Positions 1 to 7,482 of a DNA stretch of 64,000 nucleotides are shown here, one piece after another. Each line of letters starts with the position of its first letter. Positions within the stretch are counted from its first letter, which is position 1. The position numbers and the translations under genes are program-made. Source of the DNA: Pelomonas sp051857475 (GTDB taxonomy: Bacteria > Pseudomonadota > Gammaproteobacteria > Burkholderiales > Burkholderiaceae_C); contig NZ_JBPZGZ010000002.1 in NCBI RefSeq assembly GCF_051857475.1, positions 310,001 to 374,000 of the forward strand, in the 5' to 3' direction. The notes beneath the pieces are model-generated. The model had not been told where the DNA came from, made no database searches, and saw nothing but the letters and a program-made list of their open reading frames with translations.

Positions 1-1494
1 TACCTGATCGGATTCGCCCAGCTGCCCGACGGCGCGACGCTGGACCGCACCGAGGACGTCATCCGCCGCATGACCGACATCACGCTGAAGACGCCGGGTG
101 TCGAGCACGCGGTGGCCTTCCCCGGCCTGTCCATCAACGGCTTCACCAACAGCTCCAGCTCGGGCATCGTCTTCGCGACCCTCAAGCCCTTTGACGAGCG
201 CAAGAGCAAGGACCTGTCGGCCGGCGCCATCGCGGGCAAGCTGAACGCGCAGTACGGCGCGATCGAAGACGCCTTCATCGTCATGTTCCCGCCGCCGCCC
301 GTGCAGGGCCTGGGCACGACGGGTGGCTTCAAGCTGCAGCTGCAGGACCGTGGCGGCCTCGGCTACGAAGCCATGGACCAGGCGCTGAAGGGCTTCATGG
401 CCAAGGCCTACAAGACGCCCGAGCTGGCCGGCCTGTTCTCGAGCTACCAGGTCAATGTGCCGCAGCTGTTCGCCGACCTCGACCGCACCAAGGCCCGCCA
501 GCTTGGCGTCGCCGTGACGGACGTGTTCGACACCATGCAGATCTACCTCGGCAGCCTGTATGTGAACGACTTCAACAAGTTCGGCCGCACCTACTCGGTC
601 CGCGTGCAGGCGGATGCCGCCTACCGCGCCCGGGCCGAGGACATCGGCGCGCTGAAGGTGCGTTCGTCGTCGGGCGAGATGGTGCCGCTGTCCGCGCTGA
701 TGAAGGTCACGCCCAGCTTCGGCCCCGAACGCGCGCTGCGCTACAACGGCTTCCTGTCCGCCGACATCAACGGCGGTGCCGCCCCCGGCTTCTCGTCGGG
801 CCAGGCCCAGGCCGCCGTGGAACGCATCGCCGCCGAAACCCTGCCCCCGGGCATCGGCTATGAGTGGACCGACCTGACCTACCAGGAAAAGATCGCCGGC
901 AACTCGGCCGCCTGGGTCTTCCCGCTGGCCATCCTGCTGGTCTTCCTGGTGCTGGCCGCGCAGTACGAGAGCCTGACCCTGCCCATCGCCATCCTGCTCA
1001 TCGTGCCCATGGGCCTGCTGGCGGCGATGACGGGCGTCTACCTGAGCCATGGCGACAACAACGTCTTCACGCAGATCGGTTTGATCGTGCTGGTCGGCTT
1101 GTCGGCGAAGAACGCCATCCTGATCGTCGAGTTCGCCCGCGAGCTGGAGTTCGCCGGACGCACGCCGATGCAGGCGGCATTGGAGGCGGCGCGGCTGCGG
1201 TTGCGCCCCATCCTGATGACGTCGATGGCCTTCGTCATGGGTGTGCTGCCCCTGGTGCTGAGCACCGGCGCCGGTGCCGAGATGCGCCAGGCCATGGGCA
1301 TCGCGGTGTTCGCCGGAATGATCGGCGTGACGCTGTTCGGCTTGTTCCTGACGCCTCTGTTCTACGTCATCGTGCGTCGCCTGACCGGCAATGCGCCGCT
1401 GCGCCACCACGGTGGCCAGGTGGCCGCGCCGGCGGCACCCGCCACCCACCACGCGCAGCCCGTCATCGACGCCCTGCCGCAACGCGGAAAGTGA
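1..1494 (+). CDS. RND (HAE1/AcrB-type) multidrug efflux permease, 3' part
   Basis: The reading frame is open from base 1, so the 5' half lies outside the window; about 497 residues are visible. It begins in the porter domain with the RND-typical LPDGATLDRTE stretch. The last transmembrane block contains the motif around GLSAKNAILIVEFARE (near 1090-1140), which carries the proton-relay lysine of HAE1 pumps. These inner-membrane trimers drive drug/proton antiport and pair with a periplasmic adaptor and an outer-membrane channel. The channel gene follows 8 bp downstream, so the two form an operon; the adaptor is presumably upstream. The C-terminus has a short Pro/Ala/His-rich cytoplasmic tail. 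The family is certain; the substrate cannot be told. Confidence 0.95.
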   Translation, partial: YLIGFAQLPDGATLDRTEDVIRRMTDITLKTPGVEHAVAFPGLSINGFTNSSSSGIVFATLKPFDERKSKDLSAGAIAGKLNAQYGAIEDAFIVMFPPPPVQGLGTTGGFKLQLQDRGGLGYEAMDQALKGFMAKAYKTPELAGLFSSYQVNVPQLFADLDRTKARQLGVAVTDVFDTMQIYLGSLYVNDFNKFGRTYSVRVQADAAYRARAEDIGALKVRSSSGEMVPLSALMKVTPSFGPERALRYNGFLSADINGGAAPGFSSGQAQAAVERIAAETLPPGIGYEWTDLTYQEKIAGNSAAWVFPLAILLVFLVLAAQYESLTLPIAILLIVPMGLLAAMTGVYLSHGDNNVFTQIGLIVLVGLSAKNAILIVEFARELEFAGRTPMQAALEAARLRLRPILMTSMAFVMGVLPLVLSTGAGAEMRQAMGIAVFAGMIGVTLFGLFLTPLFYVIVRRLTGNAPLRHHGGQVAAPAAPATHHAQPVIDALPQRGK

Positions 1495-1502
1495 TCCTCC
1501 TC

Positions 1503-2900
1503 ATGAAAACGACTCTGACTTCCCTGGTCGCTGCCCTGGTTCTGGCTGGCTGCGCCTCGGTCGGCACCGTGGACCCGGCCCAGTTGCCGCAGGCGCCGGC
1601 CGCCTACAAGGCCCAGTCCGCGAACGGCGCAGCCGCGCTGACCGCGAGCTGGTGGCAGCCCTTTGCCGACCCCGTGCTGGACGATCTCGTCGCCCGTGCG
1701 ATGGCGGCCAACACCAGCGTGCAGGCCGCAGCCAACCGCCTGGCGCAAGCCCGTGCGGCCCTGGGCGGCGCCGAGGCCTCGCGCCTGCCCCAGGTCGGCC
1801 TGGCTGCCGGTGCCGGGCGTTCGTCCACGCCGGGTCAACCGGTGCCGCAACCCGCGACCCAGTACAACGCCGGCCTGAGCCTGGCCTATGAACTGGACCT
1901 GGGCGGCCGCCTGCTGCACGAGCGCAATGCCGCGGCCCTGGATGTGCTGTCCCGCGAGCAACTGCTGGCCGACGCCCGCCTGCTGGTGCAGGCCAATGTC
2001 GCCCGCGGCTATCTGGCGCTGCGCGCGCTGGATGCCGAACGCGAGATCGTCAGGGGCACGGTCGCGGCCTATGGCGAGACTCTGTCGCTGACCGAAAAGC
2101 GCGCCCGCGCTGGCGATGTGGCCGACCTGGACCTGGCCCGCGTGCGCGCCGAGCTGGCCGCCAACGAAGCCGAGGCCCTGGCTCTGGATCGCCGCCGCCT
2201 GGAGCTGGAAACGGCCCTCGCCGTGCTGCTGGGCGAGCCGGCCTCCAACTTCCGACTCGCGCCGACGGCGTGGGCGACGGCATTGCCTGCCGTGCCTGCC
2301 GGCTTGCCCAGCGAGCTGCTGCAGCGCCGCCCAGACCTCGCCGCCGCGCGCAGCCAGTTGCAGGCCGCGCAGGCCCGCGTTGGCGTCGCCCAGGCCGCCT
2401 GGTGGCCCAGCCTGTCGCTGACGGCCCAGGGCGGTGGTGTCTCCAACGAACTGTCCAATCTGCTGAGGAGCGGCGCCGGCACCTGGGGCGTCGGCCTGCT
2501 CGCCGCGCTGCCGATCTTTGATGGCGGCCGCCGCGAGGCCGGTGTCAACACGGCCAAGGCCCAGCTCGATGGTTCGGCCATCGCCTTCCGCGAGCAGTTC
2601 CTGCTGGCGCTGAAGGATGTCGAGGACCAGCTCGGTGCGCTGACGCTGCTGCAGCAGCAGGGCGAGGCCAATGCCCGCGCGGTCAGCGCCGCCAGCCAGG
2701 CCTTGAAGCTGTCGGACACGCGCTACCGCAACGGCCTCGTCAGCCAGCTGGAACTGCTGGACGCGCGCCGCAGCGAGCTCGCCAACAAGCGGGCCGCCTT
2801 GCAGGTGCGCTCGGCCCAGTACCAGGCCACGGTCGGGCTGATCCGCGCCCTGGGCGGCGGCTGGAGCAGCGACGCCGGCGTCAAGCTGGCTGGCGTTTGA
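1503..2900 (+). CDS. RND efflux outer-membrane factor, NodT/OprM-type lipoprotein
   Basis: This 465-residue protein starts with a lipoprotein signal (MKTTLTSLVAALVLAGC, lipobox LAGC), so the mature N-terminal Cys should be acylated. The body shows the duplicated outer-membrane-efflux fold: long Ala/Gln/Leu-rich helices with an NRLAQARAALGGAEASRLPQ-like segment in repeat one and LQAAQARVGVAQAAWWPS in repeat two, as in OprM/NodT. It is the TolC-like channel that completes the tripartite pump with the permease just upstream. The ATG at 1503 is chosen because it gives the complete lipoprotein signal and lies directly after the permease stop. The last 20 bases overlap the convergent acetyltransferase gene. 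Confidence 0.95.
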   Translation: MKTTLTSLVAALVLAGCASVGTVDPAQLPQAPAAYKAQSANGAAALTASWWQPFADPVLDDLVARAMAANTSVQAAANRLAQARAALGGAEASRLPQVGLAAGAGRSSTPGQPVPQPATQYNAGLSLAYELDLGGRLLHERNAAALDVLSREQLLADARLLVQANVARGYLALRALDAEREIVRGTVAAYGETLSLTEKRARAGDVADLDLARVRAELAANEAEALALDRRRLELETALAVLLGEPASNFRLAPTAWATALPAVPAGLPSELLQRRPDLAAARSQLQAAQARVGVAQAAWWPSLSLTAQGGGVSNELSNLLRSGAGTWGVGLLAALPIFDGGRREAGVNTAKAQLDGSAIAFREQFLLALKDVEDQLGALTLLQQQGEANARAVSAASQALKLSDTRYRNGLVSQLELLDARRSELANKRAALQVRSAQYQATVGLIRALGGGWSSDAGVKLAGV

Positions 2901-3555
2901 GAACCGCGATATTGACGGTCGTTCGCGTGACGAAGCCCAGGCTTTCGTAAAGCGCGATCGCCGCGGTGTTGCTCGTCCAGGCGTGCAGGAAAGCCTGCTC
3001 GCCACGGTGCTGGATGTCGGCCGTCACGGCGGCCGACAGCCGCCTTGCCAGGCCCCGGCCGCGGAAGTCGGGGTGGGTGCAGACGGCGCTGACCTCGACA
3101 TGGCCGGGAAAGCGCATGCGCTCGCCGGCCATGGCCGCCAGGCGGCCGTCGATGCGGATGCCGATGAAGCGGCCCATGGTGTGGGTGCGCGGCAGGAAGG
3201 GCCCGGGCTCGGTCAGCGTCGCCAGGGCCAGCATCTCGGCCGCCTCGGCATCGCCCAGCACTTCCAGGCCCTCATCGACCTCCAGGGCGCGCGTGGCCAG
3301 CATCTGCACGCCCAGCGCTTCCTTGGCGGCCACCAAGCCAGGCGGCACGACGATGGGCGGCACCTGGGCCAGGAAGACGGCGTCATCGCCCGGCTGAACC
3401 AGCGCGGCGAGCGCGGCCAGGCTCGGCGGGGCCTCATCGGGCGTCGCGGCAAAGCGGTTGATATCGCCCTTGAAGCGCCGCGCATGCTCGTCGCCCACGC
3501 CCCAATGCGGCTGGTGCTGCAGGCTGGCCCAGACGGGACGATCGAGCGCACTCAT
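2881..3555 (-). CDS. GNAT-family N-acetyltransferase
   Basis: A 224-residue protein with a C-terminal FR47-like GNAT domain (about residues 110-220). The acetyl-CoA pyrophosphate-binding loop is visible as HPDFRGRGLARRL (about 168-180), followed by the NTAAIALYESLGF motif typical of the last GNAT helix and strand. The N-terminal half is a divergent, poorly conserved domain. Members acetylate amines on small molecules or proteins; the acceptor is unknown. Its start codon overlaps the stop of the MarR-type regulator (ATGA, 3552-3555), so the two are translationally coupled and share the operator upstream of marR. Its 3' end overlaps the efflux channel gene convergently by 20 bp. A resistance or detoxification role is inferred from this pairing only. 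Confidence 0.9.
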   Translation of the reverse strand: MSALDRPVWASLQHQPHWGVGDEHARRFKGDINRFAATPDEAPPSLAALAALVQPGDDAVFLAQVPPIVVPPGLVAAKEALGVQMLATRALEVDEGLEVLGDAEAAEMLALATLTEPGPFLPRTHTMGRFIGIRIDGRLAAMAGERMRFPGHVEVSAVCTHPDFRGRGLARRLSAAVTADIQHRGEQAFLHAWTSNTAAIALYESLGFVTRTTVNIAVLKRQPA

Positions 3556-4028
3556 GACGGCACCCGCTGCATCAGGGGCGCCTCGATCAACGCATCTTCC
3601 AGCGCCGCCAATTGCGCCAGCAGGTCGCCTTCCAGGCTCGCACAGGCCTGGGCCACGGCCGCCTCGATGGCCGGCCAGGCCTCGGCCTGAGACCGCTCCA
3701 CCAGAGCCTGCCCCTGGGCGCTGAGGCCGATGCGGCGCACGCGCCGGTCCTGTTCCGACGCCTCCGAGCTGACCAGGCCTTCATCCTCCAGGCCTTTCAG
3801 CGAGCGCGTGACCACGGGCTGGCTGACGCCCACCGCCTGGCTCAACTCGCCCACGCTGAGCGGCCCGAGGCGATCCAGCGCCGCCAGCAGCGGAAACCAC
3901 GCCGCCGGCTGCTCGAAACCATGGGCGGCCAGCACGGCCTGGGTCTGGGCCTGCAGCGTCTCGCCAATGCGCTTGAGCCGCGTGCCCAGGCTCAGATGGC
4001 CCAGCTCCTTGACCACATCCTCGACCAC
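3552..4028 (-). CDS. MarR-family transcriptional regulator
   Basis: A winged-helix MarR regulator of about 158 residues. The recognition helix lies in a segment with LSVGELSQAVGVSQPVVTRSLKGLEDEGLV, and the wing in SEQDRRVRRIGLSAQG. An ATG at 4055 would add nine residues, but I prefer the GTG at 4028: an AGGAG Shine-Dalgarno (4034-4038) sits 5 nt upstream of it, nothing similar precedes the ATG, and the ATG lies inside a palindromic operator. Such proteins usually repress their own operon and release DNA on binding a phenolic or other ligand. It is coupled by a 4-bp overlap to the GNAT gene, its probable co-regulated partner. The family call is firm; ligand and targets are unknown. Confidence 0.9.
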   Translation of the reverse strand: MVEDVVKELGHLSLGTRLKRIGETLQAQTQAVLAAHGFEQPAAWFPLLAALDRLGPLSVGELSQAVGVSQPVVTRSLKGLEDEGLVSSEASEQDRRVRRIGLSAQGQALVERSQAEAWPAIEAAVAQACASLEGDLLAQLAALEDALIEAPLMQRVPS

Positions 4029-4049
4029 GACGGCTCCTGCTGAATCGAT

Positions 4050-4069
4050 ATGCATATCATGCTATGCAT
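4050..4069. promoter_or_regulatory. Palindromic operator of the marR-GNAT operon
   Basis: The 20-bp sequence ATGCATATCATGCTATGCAT has perfect 7-bp arms (ATGCATA/TATGCAT) around a 6-bp centre. It overlaps the predicted -10 of the leftward promoter and lies just upstream of the marR ribosome-binding site. Size and position fit a MarR autorepression site. Its AT-richness stands out against the surrounding high-GC DNA. Confidence 0.7.
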
Positions 4070-4087
4070 TTAATCCAACATCGTCAA
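4059..4087 (-). promoter_or_regulatory. Sigma-70-type promoter for marR-GNAT
   Basis: Read leftward, TTGACG (4087-4082) and TAGCAT (4064-4059) are separated by exactly 17 bp. They match the -35 consensus at 5/6 and the -10 consensus at 4/6. The -10 is embedded in the palindromic operator, so a bound repressor would block RNA polymerase. Confidence 0.55.
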
Positions 4088-4138
4088 TGGCGGGATCGAG
4101 GGCGCGTCAGGCGCAGCCCGTCGACGGAAGAAAAAGGC

Positions 4139-4342
4139 TCAGGGCAGGGTCTTGCAGTTGGGCTTGCAGACCACTTCGTTGCGGCCGAGCAGCCGGATGG
4201 ATTGCAGGCTGGCCGGAGCGCGGTGCTTGCCGCACTTGAAGCAGGAGCGGGTATGTCCGCTGCCGAGGAAAGGCGAACCGCCGATCTTCGACTGGTAGCG
4301 CAAGCCATCCTGGCGGACCGCGGTGACGGTGTCTTTGCTCAT
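4139..4342 (-). CDS. Small Cys-rich (probable zinc-binding) protein, copy 1
   Basis: A 67-residue protein with a CxxC pair (CFKCGKHR, about residues 34-41) and a second CxxxC pair near the C-terminus (VVCKPNCK), the layout of a small treble-clef or zinc-ribbon knuckle. It aligns along most of its length with the 78-residue protein encoded at 5207-5443: both share DGLRYxSK, GSPF, SCFxCGKHR, LLG and a closing CxPxCK. The two paralogues flank the thymidine kinase gene, both on the opposite strand. I do not recognise a named family. The conserved basic CGKHR knuckle suggests nucleic-acid or ribosome binding, but this is inference. Paralogy makes it very likely a real gene despite its size. Confidence 0.75.
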   Translation of the reverse strand: MSKDTVTAVRQDGLRYQSKIGGSPFLGSGHTRSCFKCGKHRAPASLQSIRLLGRNEVVCKPNCKTLP

Positions 4343-4509
4343 TCTTCAGACAGGTCGGGACGAAATGTGAATTGACTCACGACGAAGATGACAAAACCAT
4401 CTCGCAAGCCCGAGGTTTTTGACCAAACAGGCAGAAACCTCGGGCTTTCCCGACCCCGATCTATGGGGTTCGACACCACGGACAATGCCGATCCGCTTCG
4501 AACAACCCC

Positions 4510-5070
4510 ATGGCCAAGCTCTTCTTTCGTTATGCGGCGATGAACGCCGGCAAATCCACCGCCCTGCTGCAGGTGGCCCACAACTACGAGGAACGCGGCC
4601 ACCAGGTGCGCATCTTCACGGCCAAGCTGGACGATCGCTATGGCCGCGGCTTTGTCACCTCACGCCTGGGCCCGCAGCGCGAAGTCGAGCAGTTCGACGC
4701 CCATACCGATTTCGTCGCCTTGATGGGCGACAGCCCCGGCATCGCCTGCATCCTGATCGATGAAGCCCAGTTCCTGTCCAAAAGCCAGGTGCAGCAACTC
4801 CACGAGATGGCGCATCTGCGCAATCTGCCGGCCATCTGCTATGGCCTGCGCACCGATTTCCAGGGCGAACTCTTCCCCGGCTCGGCCGCGCTGCTGGGCC
4901 TGGCCGACGAGATGGACGAGATGAAGACCATCTGCGACTGCGGCCGCAAGGCGACCATGAACATGCGTGTCGACGCCCACAACCGCAAGGTCACCGAGGG
5001 TGCCCAGGTCGAGATCGGCGGCAACGCCCGCTACCGCTCGGTCTGCGGCCGCTGCTTCAGGCAAGGTTGA
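4510..5070 (+). CDS. tdk: Thymidine kinase (type II)
   Basis: Thymidine kinase phosphorylates thymidine to dTMP with ATP in the pyrimidine salvage pathway (cytoplasm, tetramer). The 186-residue protein begins like E. coli Tdk: a P-loop AAMNAGKST at residues 9-17, DDRYGRGFVTSRLG after it, and the catalytic/Walker-B region ILIDEAQFLS near residue 85. The structural zinc site is supplied by CDCG (about 140) and CGRC near the C-terminus. Length is slightly below E. coli Tdk (205 aa) because the C-terminal tail is shorter. It stands alone on the plus strand between two leftward paralogous Cys-rich genes; a bidirectional hairpin follows at 5157-5188. Confidence 0.96.
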   Translation: MAKLFFRYAAMNAGKSTALLQVAHNYEERGHQVRIFTAKLDDRYGRGFVTSRLGPQREVEQFDAHTDFVALMGDSPGIACILIDEAQFLSKSQVQQLHEMAHLRNLPAICYGLRTDFQGELFPGSAALLGLADEMDEMKTICDCGRKATMNMRVDAHNRKVTEGAQVEIGGNARYRSVCGRCFRQG

Positions 5071-5083
5071 CCCCTCGCCCGGC

Positions 5084-5131
5084 TTTGCACCCGCTGCACG
5101 CGGGCAAACCCAGTCGGCCCCCCGAGGGGGC
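5084..5131. repeat. REP-like pair of intergenic hairpins
   Basis: Two adjacent palindromes follow tdk. The first is TTTG(ca)CCCGC / GCGGG-CAAA (5084-5108, loop TGCAC). The second is GCCCCC-CGA-GGGGGC (5117-5131). Similar GC-rich C-tract/G-tract hairpins occur at 43947-43999 and 30725-30799. I read them as dispersed REP-like elements; the copies share architecture rather than sequence. Confidence 0.4.
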
Positions 5132-5156
5132 GGCCCGGCGCTCGGCCCGCAAGACA

Positions 5157-5188
5157 AACGCCGCTGGGGATAGTTCCGCAGCGGCGTT
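5157..5188 (-). terminator. Hairpin terminator between tdk and the convergent Cys-rich gene
   Basis: A perfect 10-bp stem AACGCCGCTG / CAGCGGCGTT with a 12-nt loop lies between two convergent genes. Read leftward the stem is followed by TGTCTTG, a weak U-rich run; read rightward by CTTGG. It probably ends the leftward transcript and may stop tdk read-through. Confidence 0.6.
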
Positions 5189-5206
5189 CTTGGGGTCGAT
5201 CGCGGA

Positions 5207-5443
5207 CTACTTGGCGGCGATCTGCGCGTCCAGTTCCTTGCAGGACGGTGAGCAGACGGGCTGGGACTTGCCCAGCAGCTTCTTGGACTTGAGCATCGCG
5301 CGGGGGCGATGCTTGCCGCAAAGGAAGCACGACATGGTTGCCGCGCCGAAAGAGGAAGTTGCCGCGAAGGGCGAACCCGGGGCTTTGGAGCGGTAGCGCA
5401 AACCATCCGCTTCGATGGTGGTCTTGGTGGTTTCTTTGGCCAC
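5207..5443 (-). CDS. Small Cys-rich (probable zinc-binding) protein, copy 2
   Basis: A 78-residue protein with the same CxxC knuckle (SCFLCGKHRPR, about 38-48) and distal CxPxC (VCSPSCKEL) as the 67-residue protein at 4139-4342. The N-terminus (MAKETTKTTIEADGLRYRSK) and LLGKSQ segment are also shared. Basic residues cluster between the two Cys pairs. Function is unknown; four conserved cysteines suggest one bound zinc. It is transcribed leftward towards tdk and ends at the 5157-5188 hairpin. The presence of two diverged copies around one housekeeping gene suggests an old local duplication. Confidence 0.78.
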   Translation of the reverse strand: MAKETTKTTIEADGLRYRSKAPGSPFAATSSFGAATMSCFLCGKHRPRAMLKSKKLLGKSQPVCSPSCKELDAQIAAK

Positions 5444-5539
5444 GCTGGTCCTGTCGAAGAGTGTGTAGAAAGGGGGCGCGCGGGCAGGCGCGCAGGCCTC
5501 TATTTTCCACGATGTGGCGAAAGCCCCTTCCTAGGGCTT

Positions 5540-6301
5540 TCAACCCCCCTTGAATTGCGCCGGTCTTTTGCCCGCCCAAGCCGCCTGACCCTCGACCAGA
5601 TCGGCCGAATCACGCGCCTTGAGGATGTCGGCGGCGAGCTGCTTTTCATCGAGGCGGCCGGCGGCGATGGCGTTCAGGTGCTGCTTCATCGGCAGCAGGG
5701 CCAGCGGCGCCATGCCCAGCAGTTCGTCCGTCAGCGCCTTCAGCGCCGCATCCAGCGTCTGGACATCGGGCAGCAGCTGGTCCAGATAGCCACAGCCCAA
5801 CAGGGCGGCCGCATCCAGCGTGCGCCCGGCCAGCAGCACCTGCTTGGCAACGGGCAGGCCCAGCCGGTTGACGAAGCGCCGCAGGCCGCCGGCATAGAAA
5901 TGCAGGCCGATGCGCGCCGCCGGCACGAACATCTCGCTGGCCGGCGCGCCGAGGCGGAAGTCGCAGGCCAGGGCCAGATCGGCAGCGCCGCCGTAGACGC
6001 CGCCATGCAGCCGCGCCACGGTGATGGGCCGTGCGGCTTCCAGCGCATCGGCCAGTTCGCCGAAGCGCGCCCCTGCGTCGATTGCGCCCAGGGCGCTGAG
6101 GTCGAAACCGCTGCAGAAGTGTTTGCCCTCGCCGGCCAGCACGAGGACGCGGACCGCCTCGGTACTATTCACCTCATCGAGGAGGGCGCGCAGACTGCCA
6201 AGGTCGTCGACGGCCAGCCGGTTGGCCTGGCGCGGGCGGCGCAGCGTGATGCGGGCCACGCCGGCGTCGATCTCCAGCAGCGGCGTCAGGCCGCTTGTCA
6301 T
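5540..6301 (-). CDS. Crotonase-fold enoyl-CoA hydratase/isomerase family protein
   Basis: A 253-residue crotonase-superfamily protein. The oxyanion-hole segments are clear: VLAGEGKHFCSGFDLSALG near residue 60 and LHGGVYGGAADLALACDFRLG near residue 100. The usual catalytic segment (consensus FxxPExxxGxxPxxGG) reads MFVPAARIGLHFYAGG, so the canonical Glu after Pro is Ala and the second Pro is missing. Hydratase chemistry is therefore doubtful and another acyl-CoA reaction, or loss of activity, is possible. The start codon overlaps the stop of the upstream 373-residue protein gene (ATGA, 6298-6301), showing coupling. Acyl-CoA binding is known for the family; the physiological substrate is not visible. 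Confidence 0.88.
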   Translation of the reverse strand: MTSGLTPLLEIDAGVARITLRRPRQANRLAVDDLGSLRALLDEVNSTEAVRVLVLAGEGKHFCSGFDLSALGAIDAGARFGELADALEAARPITVARLHGGVYGGAADLALACDFRLGAPASEMFVPAARIGLHFYAGGLRRFVNRLGLPVAKQVLLAGRTLDAAALLGCGYLDQLLPDVQTLDAALKALTDELLGMAPLALLPMKQHLNAIAAGRLDEKQLAADILKARDSADLVEGQAAWAGKRPAQFKGG

Positions 6302-7419
6302 GCCTGCCGCCTGGCCACGCGACCGCGCAAGGCATAGCCCTCGTCGAAGCGGGCCAGGCGCAGCCGGCGCTCCGCATCGACCAGCTCGCGCAGCGCACGC
6401 GCCTGGGCCGGCCGCAACGCGGTGTCCTGGTGCAGCACGAGTTCGGCCACCACATCCCAATCGGCTTGCAGATCCGCCGACCACAGCGGCGCTTCATCCG
6501 GCAGTTCGTCCAGCAGCTGCTGCAAGGCCTTCGCTGCCGTTTCGGCCGCCACCAGGGCTGCCAACTCGGGCCAGCGGCCCAAGGGCGCATCGGCAAGCTG
6601 TGGTGGCCAAACCGCGCACAGCCATTGCGGCGCATGGCTCTGGACGCGCGGGCCCTCCGGCGTCTGCGAAAGCTCCGCACTCGTGCCGGCAACCTGCCGG
6701 GCCACGGCCGTCCAGGCCTGGGCCTGCCACTGCGTGAGCAGGCGCGAATCGGGCTCCGGCGCAGCCGGCGCGAGGGCAGCCATGTCCAGCTCCGGCACTT
6801 CGACGACGGCCGCTGGCGCGGACACCACAGGCAGCTCGATGTCGTTCAGAAATCCGATTGGAGCGGGCTGGGCTGGCCGCTCTTCGGCAACCGCGGCTGC
6901 GAGCGGCGCCTCCGGCGAGATTTCCGCCTCCACCACCCGCGCCTCCGCCATGAAGAGGGGCCAGACCTGCTCTTCCGGCAGCGCCAAGTCGATGGCGTCC
7001 GCCGCATTCATGGCGGCCGACGTCTCACTGCCCGTCATCACGGCAGGCGGCGCGGGGTCGACCTCGGCCAAAGGCGGCGGCAGGATGTCCAGGACCGGGG
7101 CTGCTAAGACCACGCGGCGCACCGGCGGGTCGGCCAGCTCGATGTCCTCGACATCCAGCATCTCGTAGCCCCGCGCCTTCAGCCGCGCCAGCTTGGCCTC
7201 GTCCGGTCCGGCGCCGGTCCGCAGCAGGGCCTTGAGTTCGAGATCCAGCGGCGCGGGGGCGGGTGGCCGCCAGCCGTCCAGCAGACGGGTGGGATCAAAG
7301 GCGCCGCTGCCGCCGGGACGCAACAGCGCGTCAAGCGCCAGTTCAGGCATGGATGCCGGCGCCGGCGGGCGCCAGCCATCCAGTGCGTGCGTGGGGTCGA
7401 GGGAGTCCGGCTCAGGCAT
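6298..7419 (-). CDS. Unknown protein with N-terminal tandem repeat, coupled to crotonase gene
   Basis: A 373-residue protein I do not recognise. The N-terminus carries a tandem repeat: DPTHALDGWRPPAPA...LDALLRPG, then DPTRLLDGWRPPAPA...LKALLRTG (about residues 7-35 and 40-70). A long acidic, Pro/Ala-rich, low-complexity middle follows. The C-terminal third (about 250-373) is more globular and Trp/Arg-rich, with ALRGRVARR at the end. There is no signal peptide or membrane segment. It overlaps the crotonase gene by 4 bp and is read first, so the products probably act together or are made in fixed ratio. The start at 7419 sits only 61 bp from the divergent phosphatase gene, so both share one control region. 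Confidence 0.75.
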   Translation of the reverse strand: MPEPDSLDPTHALDGWRPPAPASMPELALDALLRPGGSGAFDPTRLLDGWRPPAPAPLDLELKALLRTGAGPDEAKLARLKARGYEMLDVEDIELADPPVRRVVLAAPVLDILPPPLAEVDPAPPAVMTGSETSAAMNAADAIDLALPEEQVWPLFMAEARVVEAEISPEAPLAAAVAEERPAQPAPIGFLNDIELPVVSAPAAVVEVPELDMAALAPAAPEPDSRLLTQWQAQAWTAVARQVAGTSAELSQTPEGPRVQSHAPQWLCAVWPPQLADAPLGRWPELAALVAAETAAKALQQLLDELPDEAPLWSADLQADWDVVAELVLHQDTALRPAQARALRELVDAERRLRLARFDEGYALRGRVARRQA

Positions 7420-7437
7420 GGCTTTACAAGCCAGACA

Positions 7438-7482
7438 TTGTGACGACGTAAGCTCGCGGACCCACTGTCACAAAAACGTCAT
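7438..7482. promoter_or_regulatory. Divergent control region with TTGTGAC inverted repeat and Pho-box-like site
   Basis: TTGTGAC (7438-7444) and GTCACAA (7467-7473) form a perfect 7-bp inverted repeat with a 22-bp spacer. The right arm is part of CTGTCACAAAAACGTCAT (7465-7482), which matches the E. coli Pho box (CTGTCATAAAACTGTCAT) at 15 of 18 positions. It overlaps the start codon of the phosphatase gene, closer than a standard activating Pho box, so PhoB control is a suggestion only. Confidence 0.35.

Noticed and set aside
1362..3005. Minus-strand 547-codon frame across the efflux channel gene
   Set aside because: Shadow of the outer-membrane factor; Gln/Gly-rich with no signal or motif.
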